A stretch of DNA of 64,000 bases from Flavobacteriaceae bacterium (lineage in GTDB: Bacteria; Bacteroidota; Bacteroidia; Flavobacteriales; Flavobacteriaceae): assembly GCA_024743095.1 (NCBI GenBank), contig JANSXF010000016.1, forward strand, positions 1 through 64,000, given 5' to 3'. Every line of letters begins with the position of its first letter. Position 1 is the first letter of the stretch. A model generated the notes under the pieces. That model searched no databases. It saw nothing but the letters and a program-made list of their open reading frames with translations, and had not been told where the DNA came from. Position numbers and translations under genes: made by a program. Positions 1 to 9,020 of this stretch are shown here, in pieces.

Positions 1-915
1 AAGCCCTGGATTGGTACAAAATTGTCCGGTTCCCAATGTGATAGAGCCTGCATAGGTCTTTGCCAGCTCACTACCTCTTTTGGATATGGCATCCGCGGTC
101 ATGATCACAGGGTTAATACTTCCCATTTCTGCAAAAACAGGTATAGGTTCTTCCCGCTTAGCGGCCAAATCAAAAAGCGCCCTTCCGCCACCAATACTTC
201 CGGTAAAACCAACAGCTTTAACTTTTGGATGGCTCACTAAATCGATTCCTGTTTGGGTTCCGCCGTTTACACTTGAAAAAACGCCCTTTGGCATTCCGGT
301 TTTTTCAGCAGCTTTTACAATGGCCGATGCTACCAATTCGTTAGTGCCGGCATGCATGGGATGCCCTTTTACGATTACCGGGCAACCAGAGGCCAAAGCG
401 CTGGCCGTATCACCACCAGCGGTAGAATAGGCCAATGGGAAGTTACTAGCCCCAAAGACCACTACGGGCCCTAAGGGAATCATTGTTTTACGAAGGTCTT
501 CTTTGGGTTGAGGCTTTCTGTCGGGTTGGGCGGCATCAAAAGTATTTTCCCGCCAATCATCGTTTTCGACCAATTTGGCAAAAGACCGCAATTGAAAAAT
601 CGTTCTTCCCCTCTCACCAATCGCCCGACCTTCGGGCAGACCAGATTCCTGCATATAAGTATCGATCAGTTCTTGGTCCAAGGCCAACATTTCATCGGCA
701 ATGGTATTTAAAAAATCCGCTCTTTGCTGTCCTGAAGTTTTACGGAAGACTTTAAATGCTTCCCAAGCCAATTCGGCAGAAGTGTCCGTTTCGTCCTTTG
801 TTGCTTCAATGAAAACCATTGGGTTCTCTTCATTTTTCTTTGGATTTACTGTTTTGAACTCTACAGATCCATCCGCTTTAAATTGTCCGCCAATACAGTT
901 TTTACCTGTAATCAT
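1..915 (-). CDS. NADP-type aldehyde dehydrogenase, probable alpha-ketoglutarate semialdehyde dehydrogenase (3' end beyond window)
   Basis: The open frame runs from ATG at 915 off the left edge, giving 305 codons. Visible aldehyde dehydrogenase motifs are the cofactor-loop segment FGASNFPLAYS, the glycine motif GFTGSIGGG, the general-base glutamate in FAEMGSINP, and the nucleophile Cys300 in GQFCTNPG at the very edge. The long N-terminus starting MITGKNCIGGQF resembles the 2,5-dioxovalerate (alpha-ketoglutarate semialdehyde) dehydrogenase subgroup, which makes 2-oxoglutarate with NADP+. Its ATG overlaps the TGA of the upstream lyase gene (ATGA, 912-915), so the two are probably translationally coupled. 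With a DapA-type lyase and an AraC regulator alongside, the likely role is the last step of trans-4-hydroxyproline breakdown; a sugar-acid pathway through the same semialdehyde is the alternative. The family call is firm, the substrate is inferred. Confidence 0.85.
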   Translation of the reverse strand, partial: MITGKNCIGGQFKADGSVEFKTVNPKKNEENPMVFIEATKDETDTSAELAWEAFKVFRKTSGQQRADFLNTIADEMLALDQELIDTYMQESGLPEGRAIGERGRTIFQLRSFAKLVENDDWRENTFDAAQPDRKPQPKEDLRKTMIPLGPVVVFGASNFPLAYSTAGGDTASALASGCPVIVKGHPMHAGTNELVASAIVKAAEKTGMPKGVFSSVNGGTQTGIDLVSHPKVKAVGFTGSIGGGRALFDLAAKREEPIPVFAEMGSINPVIMTADAISKRGSELAKTYAGSITLGTGQFCTNPGL

Positions 916-1835
916 ACTACGTTATTTATATTTTTATATTCCGGAAGTTCCGGTCTATTCTTCATTGCTGTTTCAATAACCTTTAAAACTCTTTCTCTTT
1001 CCGCTCCCTGCAATGGCAACCGTGGCGCACGTACATACTCGGTTCCGATTCCCGTTGCCACCTCTGCCAACTTTATGTTTTGAACCAATTGTGGACTGAT
1101 ATCGAGCTCCAATAATGGCATAAACCAACGATATATCTCGAGGGCTTCTTGAATCCTTCCTGCTTTTACCAACTCATAGATGGCCACCGTTTCGGCCGGG
1201 TACGCACAGACCAATCCAGCTACCCAGCCCACAGCGCCGATAACCAGACTTTCCATTCCTAAGGTATCGACTCCCGTGAAGACTTTGAGCCTATCTCCAA
1301 ATTTGTTTTGTATTCGTATAACATTGGTGATATCCCTAGTGGATTCCTTGATGGCCTCTATGTTCTCACATTCGATCAATTCTTCCAACATCTCCAAGGT
1401 AATCTCAATTTTATAGTCTACCGGATTGTTGTAGAGCATAATGGGCAGCGAAGTGCTGTTCGCTACGGCCTTAAAATAGGCAACTGTTTCATAATCCGTG
1501 GATTTATATCGCATTGGCGGTAAAAGCATCAATCCCTGCGCCCCCACTTTTTCCGCCTGTTGGGCAGCCTTAATGGCACCTTTAGTGCTTTGCTCAGCCA
1601 CATTCATGATGATTGGAATTTTCCCTTCGGCAAGTTCCAGCGATTTTTTGATCAATGCCTCCTTTTCTTCTTGTTCCAACGTACTGGCTTCTCCCAAGGT
1701 TCCCCCTAAAATTATCCCATGCACACCGGCATCCATCTGCGCCTTGATGTTCTTTTCGAACATGGCCAGGTCCAAAGTATCGTCCTTTGTAAACTTTGTA
1801 GTTACAGCAGGCATTACGCCTTCCCATTTTACCAT
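912..1835 (-). CDS. Dihydrodipicolinate synthase/N-acetylneuraminate lyase family protein, probable pyrroline-4-hydroxy-2-carboxylate deaminase
   Basis: This 307-residue protein is a class I aldolase TIM barrel of the DapA superfamily. It shows the GGTLGE motif (residues 44-49), the YNNP motif with Tyr135, and the Schiff-base lysine Lys163 in AIKEST. True lysine-biosynthetic DapA is usually shorter and lies elsewhere in the genome. Here the gene is translationally coupled to a semialdehyde dehydrogenase and faces a divergent AraC regulator. That set matches flavobacterial hydroxyproline clusters, where the DapA homologue deaminates 1-pyrroline-4-hydroxy-2-carboxylate to 2-oxoglutarate semialdehyde. 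Other lyases of the family (2-keto-3-deoxy sugar acid aldolase or dehydratase, sialate lyase) cannot be excluded from sequence alone. Confidence 0.8.
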   Translation of the reverse strand: MVKWEGVMPAVTTKFTKDDTLDLAMFEKNIKAQMDAGVHGIILGGTLGEASTLEQEEKEALIKKSLELAEGKIPIIMNVAEQSTKGAIKAAQQAEKVGAQGLMLLPPMRYKSTDYETVAYFKAVANSTSLPIMLYNNPVDYKIEITLEMLEELIECENIEAIKESTRDITNVIRIQNKFGDRLKVFTGVDTLGMESLVIGAVGWVAGLVCAYPAETVAIYELVKAGRIQEALEIYRWFMPLLELDISPQLVQNIKLAEVATGIGTEYVRAPRLPLQGAERERVLKVIETAMKNRPELPEYKNINNVV

Positions 1836-1969
1836 AGTATTCTCAATTATTTCTATCTAAAATTACAAAGAGCGTAGAACTATCTTTTATACTATTATTA
1901 GCGTATTCTTATACTATATTACCTTAAATTAGTCAAAATATCTGTTTTTGAAATAATTTAGGCTCATCA

Positions 1970-2812
1970 ATGAAAGTCTTGCCCTTTAAAATACCCAAAC
2001 CCAAAAACGAGGCTCTTGTTTACCAAATTGACAGGGAACAGGTATTTTATGACCAGTTGCACCAGCATGGGGAAATTCAAATCAGTTATGTGGAAAAGGG
2101 AGAGGGCTCACTTATTATTGGGGACAGTATTAACGAGTACAGGACTGGTGATATTTTGGTGATCGGGAGTTTTATACCCCATGTATTTCGTAGCGACACT
2201 CGCATAAAGGAAGAATCTCTGATGCATACCCTATTTTTTGATCAAGATTCCTTTGGGAAGGATTTTTTTCAGCTTACGGACCTCTCGTCCACACAAAGTT
2301 TCTTCAAGAAATCGGTGTTCGGGATGCGCATCTTATCACGAAAAAGCAAAATTATCCCGTTGTTCAAAGCTCTGGCGCATCAAAATAAAGTGGAACAGAT
2401 TGCCTCTTTGTTGATGATCATCAATCAAATCAACAAATCCAAAACCACAGCACTTTCGGCCTTTGTTTACCGAAAATCGTTCTCCGACGACGAGGGCAAA
2501 CGTATGAGCCAAGTGTACGACTACGTGATGGAAAAATACCAAGACCCCATAACCTTGGAGGAGATTTCTGAAAAGGCCAATATGAGCAAAAATGCTTTCT
2601 GCAGATATTTTAAAAAGCGTACCAACAAAACATTTTTTCAGTTTTTGATTGAAATACGCATCGAGAACGCTTGCAAAATCCTAGTTAAAAACCCGGAGTT
2701 GTCCGTTGCCGTAGTTGCGGAACAATGTGGCTTCAACAACATAGCCAATTTTAATCGAAAGTTCAGAGCGTTCAAAAATTGCACGCCGACAGAATACCGG
2801 AATCAATTTTAA
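1970..2812 (+). CDS. AraC family transcriptional regulator
   Basis: The 280-residue protein has an N-terminal cupin-like sensor (about residues 24-66, with HGEIQISYVEKG and a proline-histidine near residue 65) and a C-terminal double helix-turn-helix from about residue 178. The latter includes ITLEEISEKANMSKNAFCRYFKK and the family signature region AEQCGFNNIANFNRKF...TPTEYR. It is divergent from the lyase/dehydrogenase pair with 134 bp between the start codons, so it probably controls that operon in response to the catabolised compound. The intergenic region is very AT-rich and I found no clear inverted repeat or consensus -7 box in it. Family call firm; regulon inferred from position. Confidence 0.9.
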   Translation: MKVLPFKIPKPKNEALVYQIDREQVFYDQLHQHGEIQISYVEKGEGSLIIGDSINEYRTGDILVIGSFIPHVFRSDTRIKEESLMHTLFFDQDSFGKDFFQLTDLSSTQSFFKKSVFGMRILSRKSKIIPLFKALAHQNKVEQIASLLMIINQINKSKTTALSAFVYRKSFSDDEGKRMSQVYDYVMEKYQDPITLEEISEKANMSKNAFCRYFKKRTNKTFFQFLIEIRIENACKILVKNPELSVAVVAEQCGFNNIANFNRKFRAFKNCTPTEYRNQF

Positions 2813-2883
2813 AGCATAGACATTTGATTCTTGGATGCTGAAAACTTTATCCATAATTTCAATATTTATTTCTACTTAGCAGT

Positions 2884-4254
2884 TTGTACACCATTATCGA
2901 CATAGAGACCACAGGGAACGGAATCAAGGGCAACAAGATTACCGAAATCTCCATTTTTAAATTTGATGGCGGTCAGATTGTGGACGAGTTCACGTCCTTG
3001 GTCAACCCCATGGCCCCCATTCCTTATTTTATAACTGGGTTAACGGGAATCGATGATCAAATGGTGCAAAATGCACCAACGTTTAAGGAGATTGCCCAAA
3101 ACGTTTTACACATTACCGAGGGCTGTATTTTTGTGGCCCACTCCGTTAATTTTGATTACGGGGTCATCAAAGAAGAGTTCCGGCAAATCGGTGTGGAATT
3201 TACCCGTAAAAAACTTTGCACGGTCCGCCTATCCAGAAAGTTGATACCGGGGCTTCGCTCCTACAGTTTGGGGAAACTGTGTTCTGCGGTGAACATTCCC
3301 TTGGTGGATAGGCATCGTGCTCGCGGAGATGCCCATGCCACCGTTCTGCTGTTCGAAAAACTCTTGGAGCAACCTGAATCCGAACTGGTATTCAAAAAGT
3401 TTTTGAACGCAAGAAGTCAAGAAGCTACCCTCCCGCCCCATTTGTCCAAAGCTGTTTTTGATAAAATCCCCCAACAACCGGGCATCTATTATTTTATGAA
3501 CCAGAAAGGGGAGATTATCTATGTCGGAAAGGCCATCAACCTAAAAAAACGGGTGTTGGGGCACTTTTACGATAAGAGCCGCAAAGAGCTTCAAATGTGC
3601 AGTGAGACCACAAATATTGATTTTAAACTGGCGGGCAGCGAACTGGTGGCCCTGTTGATGGAGTCCGCAGAAATAAAACGGCTGTTCCCCCCTTACAACC
3701 GCGCCCAAAAAAGACAGGGCAAGCAATATGCCATTTTTACCTACGAGGATAGGAATGGGGTTATGCACTTGGCGTACAACATTATTAAAGGTGTCCCTAG
3801 CCCGTTGAAAGTCTTCCATAATCAAACTGAATGCCGAGCGTATTTGGAAGAAGTCTGCAAAAGTTTTTCACTCTGTCCTAAATATTGCCATCTACAAGAG
3901 ACAACAGCTGCTTGCTCACATCATGAAATTGATACCTGCGAAGGAATTTGCAGGGGTACTGAATCCCCAGAGGATTATAACCAAAAAGTAGAAGAAGCCA
4001 TAGCCCACATGAAAATGCTTTCATCGGAAATTCGCATAATCAAAGAAAAAGGCAGGGCGGAAAATGAAAGTGCAGTGGTTTTAATTGCCAACGGCATCTA
4101 CAAAGGATTTGGTTTTATTGATACCGATATTGAAATATCCGCATTGGAAGATGTAGAGGCCTTTATCACCCCACAGAAGCATACGTTGGAAACGGAAAGT
4201 ATTCTTACCCAATATTTTTTGAAGCATAGCAAGAGTCAAGTGCTTGCCACCTGA
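2884..4254 (+). CDS. DEDDh exonuclease (DnaQ-like) fused to a GIY-YIG (UvrC-type) nuclease domain
   Basis: The 456-residue protein has two nuclease domains. Residues 1-165 are a polymerase III epsilon-like 3'-5' exonuclease: Asp6 and Glu8 in DIETTG, Asp91 in HSVNFDYG, and His144/Asp149 in HRARGDAH. Residues about 195-280 are a GIY-YIG domain (PGIYYF at 199-204, IIYVGKAINLKKR at 211-223). It is followed by a cysteine-rich stretch (CPKYCHL, CEGICRG) like that after the UvrC nuclease domain. The predicted start is TTG, placing DIETTG where the family expects it; no in-frame ATG lies nearby. The combination resembles Cho/UvrC-like repair endonucleases joined to a proofreading-type exonuclease, suggesting DNA repair. 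It stands alone, with no uvrA or uvrB nearby. Confidence 0.88.
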   Translation: MYTIIDIETTGNGIKGNKITEISIFKFDGGQIVDEFTSLVNPMAPIPYFITGLTGIDDQMVQNAPTFKEIAQNVLHITEGCIFVAHSVNFDYGVIKEEFRQIGVEFTRKKLCTVRLSRKLIPGLRSYSLGKLCSAVNIPLVDRHRARGDAHATVLLFEKLLEQPESELVFKKFLNARSQEATLPPHLSKAVFDKIPQQPGIYYFMNQKGEIIYVGKAINLKKRVLGHFYDKSRKELQMCSETTNIDFKLAGSELVALLMESAEIKRLFPPYNRAQKRQGKQYAIFTYEDRNGVMHLAYNIIKGVPSPLKVFHNQTECRAYLEEVCKSFSLCPKYCHLQETTAACSHHEIDTCEGICRGTESPEDYNQKVEEAIAHMKMLSSEIRIIKEKGRAENESAVVLIANGIYKGFGFIDTDIEISALEDVEAFITPQKHTLETESILTQYFLKHSKSQVLAT

Positions 4255-4257
4255 AAA

Positions 4258-5034
4258 CTATGATGTAGGTCTCAGAACCACTTTGAATTGAGCGGTATCT
4301 TTCAACTCTTGGAAACCTTGGTGCAAATTGGATTGTTCCACGGCATAGGGATAAAAAGTAATCGGTTCTATGCACACCATGTTCCGAACCTCTGTCCAAC
4401 ACATAAAATTGCCAAAACCTTCGGTTTCAATACGGATTTCCTTTTCATCCTTTAATGTGATGGAAGTACAATCATCCACTTGCAATGCTCGGCTCCCAAC
4501 GGCCAACACCTCATCCAACGAAATCTCTTTGCCCTTTGCCAAAATTACAGGTGATTTTGAGTGCAGTTTAAATGCTGGATGGTATCCCAACATAAATGGC
4601 ATTGCCTCTTCTCCAGAAACCTTAAAATGGATTTCAAGGCTGTTATCCGTCAACAAAAATGATTTCTCAAACCTAAAATCATAGGGCCAAGTAAGTTTTT
4701 CTTCTGTTGATTTCTCTGGGAACTTTGAGTTATACACTTCGGTTCCCGATTGATACTCCTTCGCAAAAACCGCGGATGTCTCTGTTTGATGTTCCAATTG
4801 GTAATCCATTTGGCGTAAAAGCCCATGTTGGTCCTGTACAGCTTCTCCTTTCGGAGTTTTTACGCGAAACCCAGCCTCGTTCACCGGACCGATGATGGGA
4901 AACATTTCGGTATCGGCGCTCCCCCAACCAGGGCTCCCCTTTTCGTGGATGAATTGATGACCGTCTACTTCATAACTTACCAACTCTCCTTTATCAATTT
5001 TTACTGTGATATTATTTACGCTAAGTGTTACCAT
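4258..5034 (-). CDS. Aldose 1-epimerase (galactose mutarotase-like) family protein
   Basis: The 258-residue cytoplasmic protein has the beta-sandwich pattern of the aldose 1-epimerase family. An early segment, HEKGSPGWGSADTEMFPIIG, binds the sugar in the hexose-phosphate mutarotase-like branch. HGLLRQMDYQLEH carries a family histidine, MLGYHPAF a second conserved histidine, and CIEPITFYP the C-terminal acidic residue. The reaction would be interconversion of alpha and beta anomers of an aldose or aldose phosphate. Its ATG overlaps the stop codon of the upstream peptidase gene by one base (TAATG on the minus strand), so both are probably one transcript. It converges with the nuclease gene, leaving only 3 bp between stops. 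The precise sugar is unknown. Confidence 0.85.
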   Translation of the reverse strand: MVTLSVNNITVKIDKGELVSYEVDGHQFIHEKGSPGWGSADTEMFPIIGPVNEAGFRVKTPKGEAVQDQHGLLRQMDYQLEHQTETSAVFAKEYQSGTEVYNSKFPEKSTEEKLTWPYDFRFEKSFLLTDNSLEIHFKVSGEEAMPFMLGYHPAFKLHSKSPVILAKGKEISLDEVLAVGSRALQVDDCTSITLKDEKEIRIETEGFGNFMCWTEVRNMVCIEPITFYPYAVEQSNLHQGFQELKDTAQFKVVLRPTS

Positions 5035-6332
5035 TATTTGGTGTTTATCAATCGGTAGATGAGAATTGCTGTACGCTTGGTCAAGGCTTCAATAGTGTTC
5101 AGGTTAACGGTCTCTTGCGGGGTATGTGCATTGCTGCCCATGGTTCCCAGACCGTCCAGCCCATCCACATATTCAGCCACGAAGGACACATCGGCTGCTC
5201 CCCTTTTTCCAGGGTCGTAGGCCAACACCTCACCTTGTTTTAGGTCCAGGCTCACTTCGTTCAAAGTTTGTAGCAAAGCTAGATTACCCTCCGTTGGCTG
5301 CATGGCAGGATAACTGTCCGTAAAACTTACACTTGCAGAGGTCTGGGGCAAGTTATTGGCTACTATTTCCCTCATCTTGTTCCTAGCACGCTCCTTTTGC
5401 TCTTCCGATATAAAACGAAGCCCTCCTTTAACAATCGCTTTTTGGGCGACCACATTGGTTTTCCCAAAAGCATCGCCCTTACTGGTCAATTCATCATAAT
5501 TTACGAAGGTGCCCCCAAGCAAAACACCTGGATTGAAGGTCAACAGGTCTTCACCTTTGACATCGGTATAAAATTGATGAAGGATTCTGGACATTTCAAA
5601 AATGGCGCCAGCACCAGTACCTTCACTAAAAATTCCAGAGGAATGGGCCCGTTTTCCCTCCACCTCTACGGCCCAACCAGATGCACCTCTTCGGGCCACG
5701 GTGGCATAGTTAAAACCTGTGGATGTTTCAAAACCTAGGGCAATATCACTTCGCTTAGCAGCATCAATCAAATCTTTTCTGCTTATTGACAGAGGTTTCC
5801 CCGTACTTTCTTCATCACCTGTAAACGCTACGATAATCTGGGCATCGTTCAGCAGACCATTATCAGAAAGTGCCTTTAAGGCATAGAGTACGATGACATC
5901 CCCACCTTTCATGTCGTTTCCGCCGGGGGCATGGGCAATGCTATCGTTGACCATTTCAAACGTCTGGAATGGGCTATCTTCTTCAAAAACAGTGTCCAAA
6001 TGCCCTATCAGCAACAGTTTTTTCCCCTTGTTTCCTGTGGTTTCCGCAAAAAGATGACCTGAACGGTTCATCTCTGCGGGCATTTCTATCCAATTGGTCT
6101 CAAAACCAATTTGGTCAAAGGCATCTTTAAAAACCATACCCACTTCCTTTACACCTTTGGCGTTCAGGGTACCACTATTAATGTTCACTACCTTTTCCAA
6201 AAAATCTATGGCTTCGGCATTGTTCTGCTCTATGGTAGAGACAATCTTTTTTTCTGTTCTGGAAAGTTTTTGTGCAGAAACCGAAGCAACAAAAAGCATT
6301 GCAATAAGGCTGGAAGTATATTGAATTTTCAT
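5034..6332 (-). CDS. M20/M25/M40 family zinc metallo-peptidase, exported (carboxypeptidase G2-like)
   Basis: The 432-residue protein begins with a signal peptide (MKIQYTSSLIAMLFVASVSAQ) and should act in the periplasm. The metal-site pattern of M20 enzymes is clear: LIGHLDTVF (His and catalytic Asp), PGGNDMKGG (bridging Asp), FTGDEESTG (general-base Glu and metal Glu) and a C-terminal metal histidine in GTMGSNAHTPQE. The central lid domain (about residues 200-310) carries the dimerisation segment starting GWAVEVEGKRAHSS. M20 members of this shape release C-terminal amino acids such as glutamate from small peptides or folate-like conjugates. It is coupled by a one-base overlap to the downstream mutarotase-like gene. 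Substrate not determined. Confidence 0.9.
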   Translation of the reverse strand: MKIQYTSSLIAMLFVASVSAQKLSRTEKKIVSTIEQNNAEAIDFLEKVVNINSGTLNAKGVKEVGMVFKDAFDQIGFETNWIEMPAEMNRSGHLFAETTGNKGKKLLLIGHLDTVFEEDSPFQTFEMVNDSIAHAPGGNDMKGGDVIVLYALKALSDNGLLNDAQIIVAFTGDEESTGKPLSISRKDLIDAAKRSDIALGFETSTGFNYATVARRGASGWAVEVEGKRAHSSGIFSEGTGAGAIFEMSRILHQFYTDVKGEDLLTFNPGVLLGGTFVNYDELTSKGDAFGKTNVVAQKAIVKGGLRFISEEQKERARNKMREIVANNLPQTSASVSFTDSYPAMQPTEGNLALLQTLNEVSLDLKQGEVLAYDPGKRGAADVSFVAEYVDGLDGLGTMGSNAHTPQETVNLNTIEALTKRTAILIYRLINTK

Positions 6333-6397
6333 GGTGGGTTATTTTGTCTGCCAAGTTATCAATTTAGAATGATAAACACCAAGTCGGGTAGCATCTT

Positions 6398-7639
6398 CTA
6401 CTCGAACTGGATGGCCTTAACAGGTGTAATCTTGGTGATGATATAGGACGGTATCAAAAGCATCAGCAAACAAAGCAACATTACCCCAACATTCAATAAC
6501 AAAATGGTGGGTACGTCTATGTACACAGGAATGTAATCGATGTAATACTCCTCGGGGTTCGGAAACTTGAACATCCGGTACTTGTTCTGAAGAAAAATAA
6601 CCCCGAGACCAATCAAATTACCCCAAAAAAGCCCAATACCGATTAAATAGGCCGCGTTGTACAAGAACACTTTTCGAATGCTCCAGTTGGCAGAGCCCAA
6701 TGCCTTTAAAATCCCAATCATTTGGGTGCGTTCCAAAATTAGGACCAGCAAAGCGGTAATCATATTAATGCCGCCCACGATGATCATGATACCAATAATG
6801 AGGGCAATATTAAAATCAAACAGACCTATCCATTCAAATATGCGGAAGTATTTGGATTTGATGTTCTGGGTATCCAAGACCGATAGGGTATTGTTGTAGA
6901 TTTCGTTGCTTTTCTCATCTATTTGCCCAAAATCGTCGATAAAGACCTCAAAGTTGCCGATTTGATCCTCCTCCCATCGGTTCATCAGTTGTATATGACG
7001 AATGTCCACAAAAACGTAGGTTTCATCAAACTCCTCAAAACCGCTATCGTAAATACCAACAATTTCGAACCTACGATTGTTCGGTGGTTTGGACGCATCC
7101 CCATCACGCAGAAAAAAGGAAAAGAAACTATCGCCAACTTTTAATTGCAACCTATTGGCCATCAAACTGGAAACAAGCACTTCTTCATTAAGGTTGCCAC
7201 TGTACTCGGGAAGCCTTCCATCGACCAAATATTCTTCAAAAGTACTCCAATCGTAATCGGTGCCCACTCCTTTGGCCAGCATCCCCTCGAACGTATCGGC
7301 CGTTCGGATAATCCCACCTTTGGTGGCGACCGCTTGAACATGCCTTACACCATCAACAGTTTTAAATTCGGGATAAAAATCCTGATTAATGGAAACCGGC
7401 GTTAGGGAAACCTCGGAATTGTTGTTATCAAAATTGGAAATCTGGATATGGCCGTTAAAGGCCGCCACCTTCTCGCGAATCTTATTTTTAAGGCCCGTGC
7501 CCGTAGCAATGGCAATGAGCATCATCACCACACCGATTGCGATTGCGGCAATGGCAATTTTTATTATCGGGGCGGAAATACTAATTTTATGTTCCTTCCC
7601 TGTAACAAGGCGTTTGGCAATAAATAATTCTAAATTCAA
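6398..7639 (-). CDS. ABC transporter permease of the LolC/LolE (lipoprotein-releasing, FtsX-like) type
   Basis: The 413-residue protein has one N-terminal membrane helix (about residues 24-48, APIIKIAIAAIAIGVVMMLI), a large periplasmic domain (about 50-265), and three C-terminal helices (starting near residues 275, 325 and 375). This is the MacB/FtsX layout of LolC/LolE. Such permeases work with the ATPase LolD to extract lipoproteins from the inner membrane; no ATPase gene is adjacent, which is common in Bacteroidota where one LolC/E-like protein is encoded apart. The start is TTG at 7639; a stop codon 13-15 bases upstream rules out a longer product. A TACTTTTG box at 7670-7663, inside the divergent neighbour's coding region, is a possible -7 element. 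Confidence 0.85.
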   Translation of the reverse strand: MNLELFIAKRLVTGKEHKISISAPIIKIAIAAIAIGVVMMLIAIATGTGLKNKIREKVAAFNGHIQISNFDNNNSEVSLTPVSINQDFYPEFKTVDGVRHVQAVATKGGIIRTADTFEGMLAKGVGTDYDWSTFEEYLVDGRLPEYSGNLNEEVLVSSLMANRLQLKVGDSFFSFFLRDGDASKPPNNRRFEIVGIYDSGFEEFDETYVFVDIRHIQLMNRWEEDQIGNFEVFIDDFGQIDEKSNEIYNNTLSVLDTQNIKSKYFRIFEWIGLFDFNIALIIGIMIIVGGINMITALLVLILERTQMIGILKALGSANWSIRKVFLYNAAYLIGIGLFWGNLIGLGVIFLQNKYRMFKFPNPEEYYIDYIPVYIDVPTILLLNVGVMLLCLLMLLIPSYIITKITPVKAIQFE

Positions 7640-7642
7640 CGA

Positions 7643-8866
7643 ATGCCCATTTTATCTAGAATCAAAAGTACAGTTTTATTGTTGTTTTTGGTGTTTTCCG
7701 CATGTAAGGGACAACAAAAAGAAACCATTTCGGCCACGGAACCTGAAATTGAGGCTCCTGCTCCCATAAAAGTTGCGGCCAATAGAACCGCGGTGTACCT
7801 GCCCCTGCTACAGGGAAAATCCGTAGCTGTGGTGGCCAACCCGACCAGTGTGATTTTTAAAGAAAATGAACATGTCCATTTAGTGGATTCTTTACTATCC
7901 TCAGGAATAAATGTAAAGCAGGTTTTTGCGCCCGAACATGGTTTCCGGGGAACAGCGGACGCCGGAGAACATGTAAAGGACGGTGTGGATACCCAAACGG
8001 GCCTGCCCATTATTTCGCTTTATGGCAAAAACAGAAAACCATCCGCAGCACAACTGAGCGATTTGGATGTGGTTGTTTTTGATATTCAGGATGTGGGCGT
8101 GCGGTTCTACACCTATATTGCCACATTGCAGCTGGTAATGGAGGCCTGTGCCGAAAACAACGTCCCCATTATTGTGTTGGACCGCCCCAATCCCAACGGG
8201 CATTATGTGGATGGCCCTACCATGATGAAAGAACATACTGGCTACTTAGGTTTGAACACGATTCCTCTGGTGTATGGGATGACGATGGGGGAATACGCCC
8301 AAATGTTGAACGGTGAAGGATGGCTGGAAAACGGTAGCAAAGCCGATTTGACCGTGATTGAACTGGAAAACTACACCCACGAGTCCGAATACCACTTGCC
8401 CATACGGCCTTCTCCGAACTTACCCAACGATACTTCGATTACGCTATATCCAAGTTTGGGATTGTTTGAAGGCACCAACGTCAACGCAGGGCGAGGCACG
8501 GAATTTCAGTTTCAGCGCTACGGGGCATCGTTTATGGATAGCACCGCCTACGATTTTAGTTATGTGCCCGAACCCAACTTCGGTTCCAAATACCCCAAAG
8601 AGGAGGGCAAGACCTGTTTTGGGCGCGACCTGTCCGATACACCAAGAATGAACGAGGTGACCATGGAATGGGTCATTGATGCCTATAACAACACCTTGGA
8701 CAAGTCTAAATTCTTTTTGACGGACGGATTTACCAAACATGCGGGCACGCCCCTACTTCAAAAACAGATTGAGCAAGGTATGACCAATGCCGAAATCAAA
8801 GCTACTTGGCAAGCCGATTTGGAAGGTTTCAAAAAAATTAGGTCGAAGTATTTGATCTACGATTGA
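7643..8866 (+). CDS. namZ: DUF1343 lipoprotein, NamZ-type exo-beta-N-acetylmuramidase
   Basis: The 407-residue protein starts with a lipoprotein signal (MPILSRIKSTVLLLFLVFSAC, lipobox Cys21). The catalytic signature of the NamZ family (GH171) is VFAPEHGFRG with Glu98-His99. Further family motifs are FDIQDVGVRFYTY, LDRPNPNG and ERGTNVNAGRGTEFQF-like (here EGTNVNAGRGTEFQF). NamZ enzymes remove N-acetylmuramic acid from the non-reducing end of peptidoglycan fragments during wall recycling. No other recycling gene (nagZ, murQ, anmK) is adjacent. Its ATG lies only 3 bp from the TTG of the divergent permease, so both promoters must sit inside the opposite gene. Family call is firm; activity is inferred. 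Confidence 0.88.
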   Translation: MPILSRIKSTVLLLFLVFSACKGQQKETISATEPEIEAPAPIKVAANRTAVYLPLLQGKSVAVVANPTSVIFKENEHVHLVDSLLSSGINVKQVFAPEHGFRGTADAGEHVKDGVDTQTGLPIISLYGKNRKPSAAQLSDLDVVVFDIQDVGVRFYTYIATLQLVMEACAENNVPIIVLDRPNPNGHYVDGPTMMKEHTGYLGLNTIPLVYGMTMGEYAQMLNGEGWLENGSKADLTVIELENYTHESEYHLPIRPSPNLPNDTSITLYPSLGLFEGTNVNAGRGTEFQFQRYGASFMDSTAYDFSYVPEPNFGSKYPKEEGKTCFGRDLSDTPRMNEVTMEWVIDAYNNTLDKSKFFLTDGFTKHAGTPLLQKQIEQGMTNAEIKATWQADLEGFKKIRSKYLIYD

Positions 8867-8992
8867 TTTGTTCGTTTTTCGTTGATGGTTGATTGGTCTA
8901 TTGGATTGTTCGATTTTTGGATGGTTCGATGGTTCGATTATTGGCTACTGTTAATTGTTAACTGCCTACTGATTATTGCGTTCTGAACTGGA

Positions 8993-9020
8993 CCCTGAGC
9001 GTAGTCGAAGGGACATTCTT
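8993..9020. repeat. Dispersed palindromic module (CCCTGAGCG-n-GTCGAAGGG type)
   Basis: One copy of a family whose core, read on the other strand, is TCGACTnCGCTC. Further copies in the window are at 9107-9134, 11396-11421, 11532-11559 and, inverted, 28396-28415. All but none lie in genes: they sit between genes and are often followed by GGGACATTC. The copies differ at two or three bases each. Confidence 0.75.
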
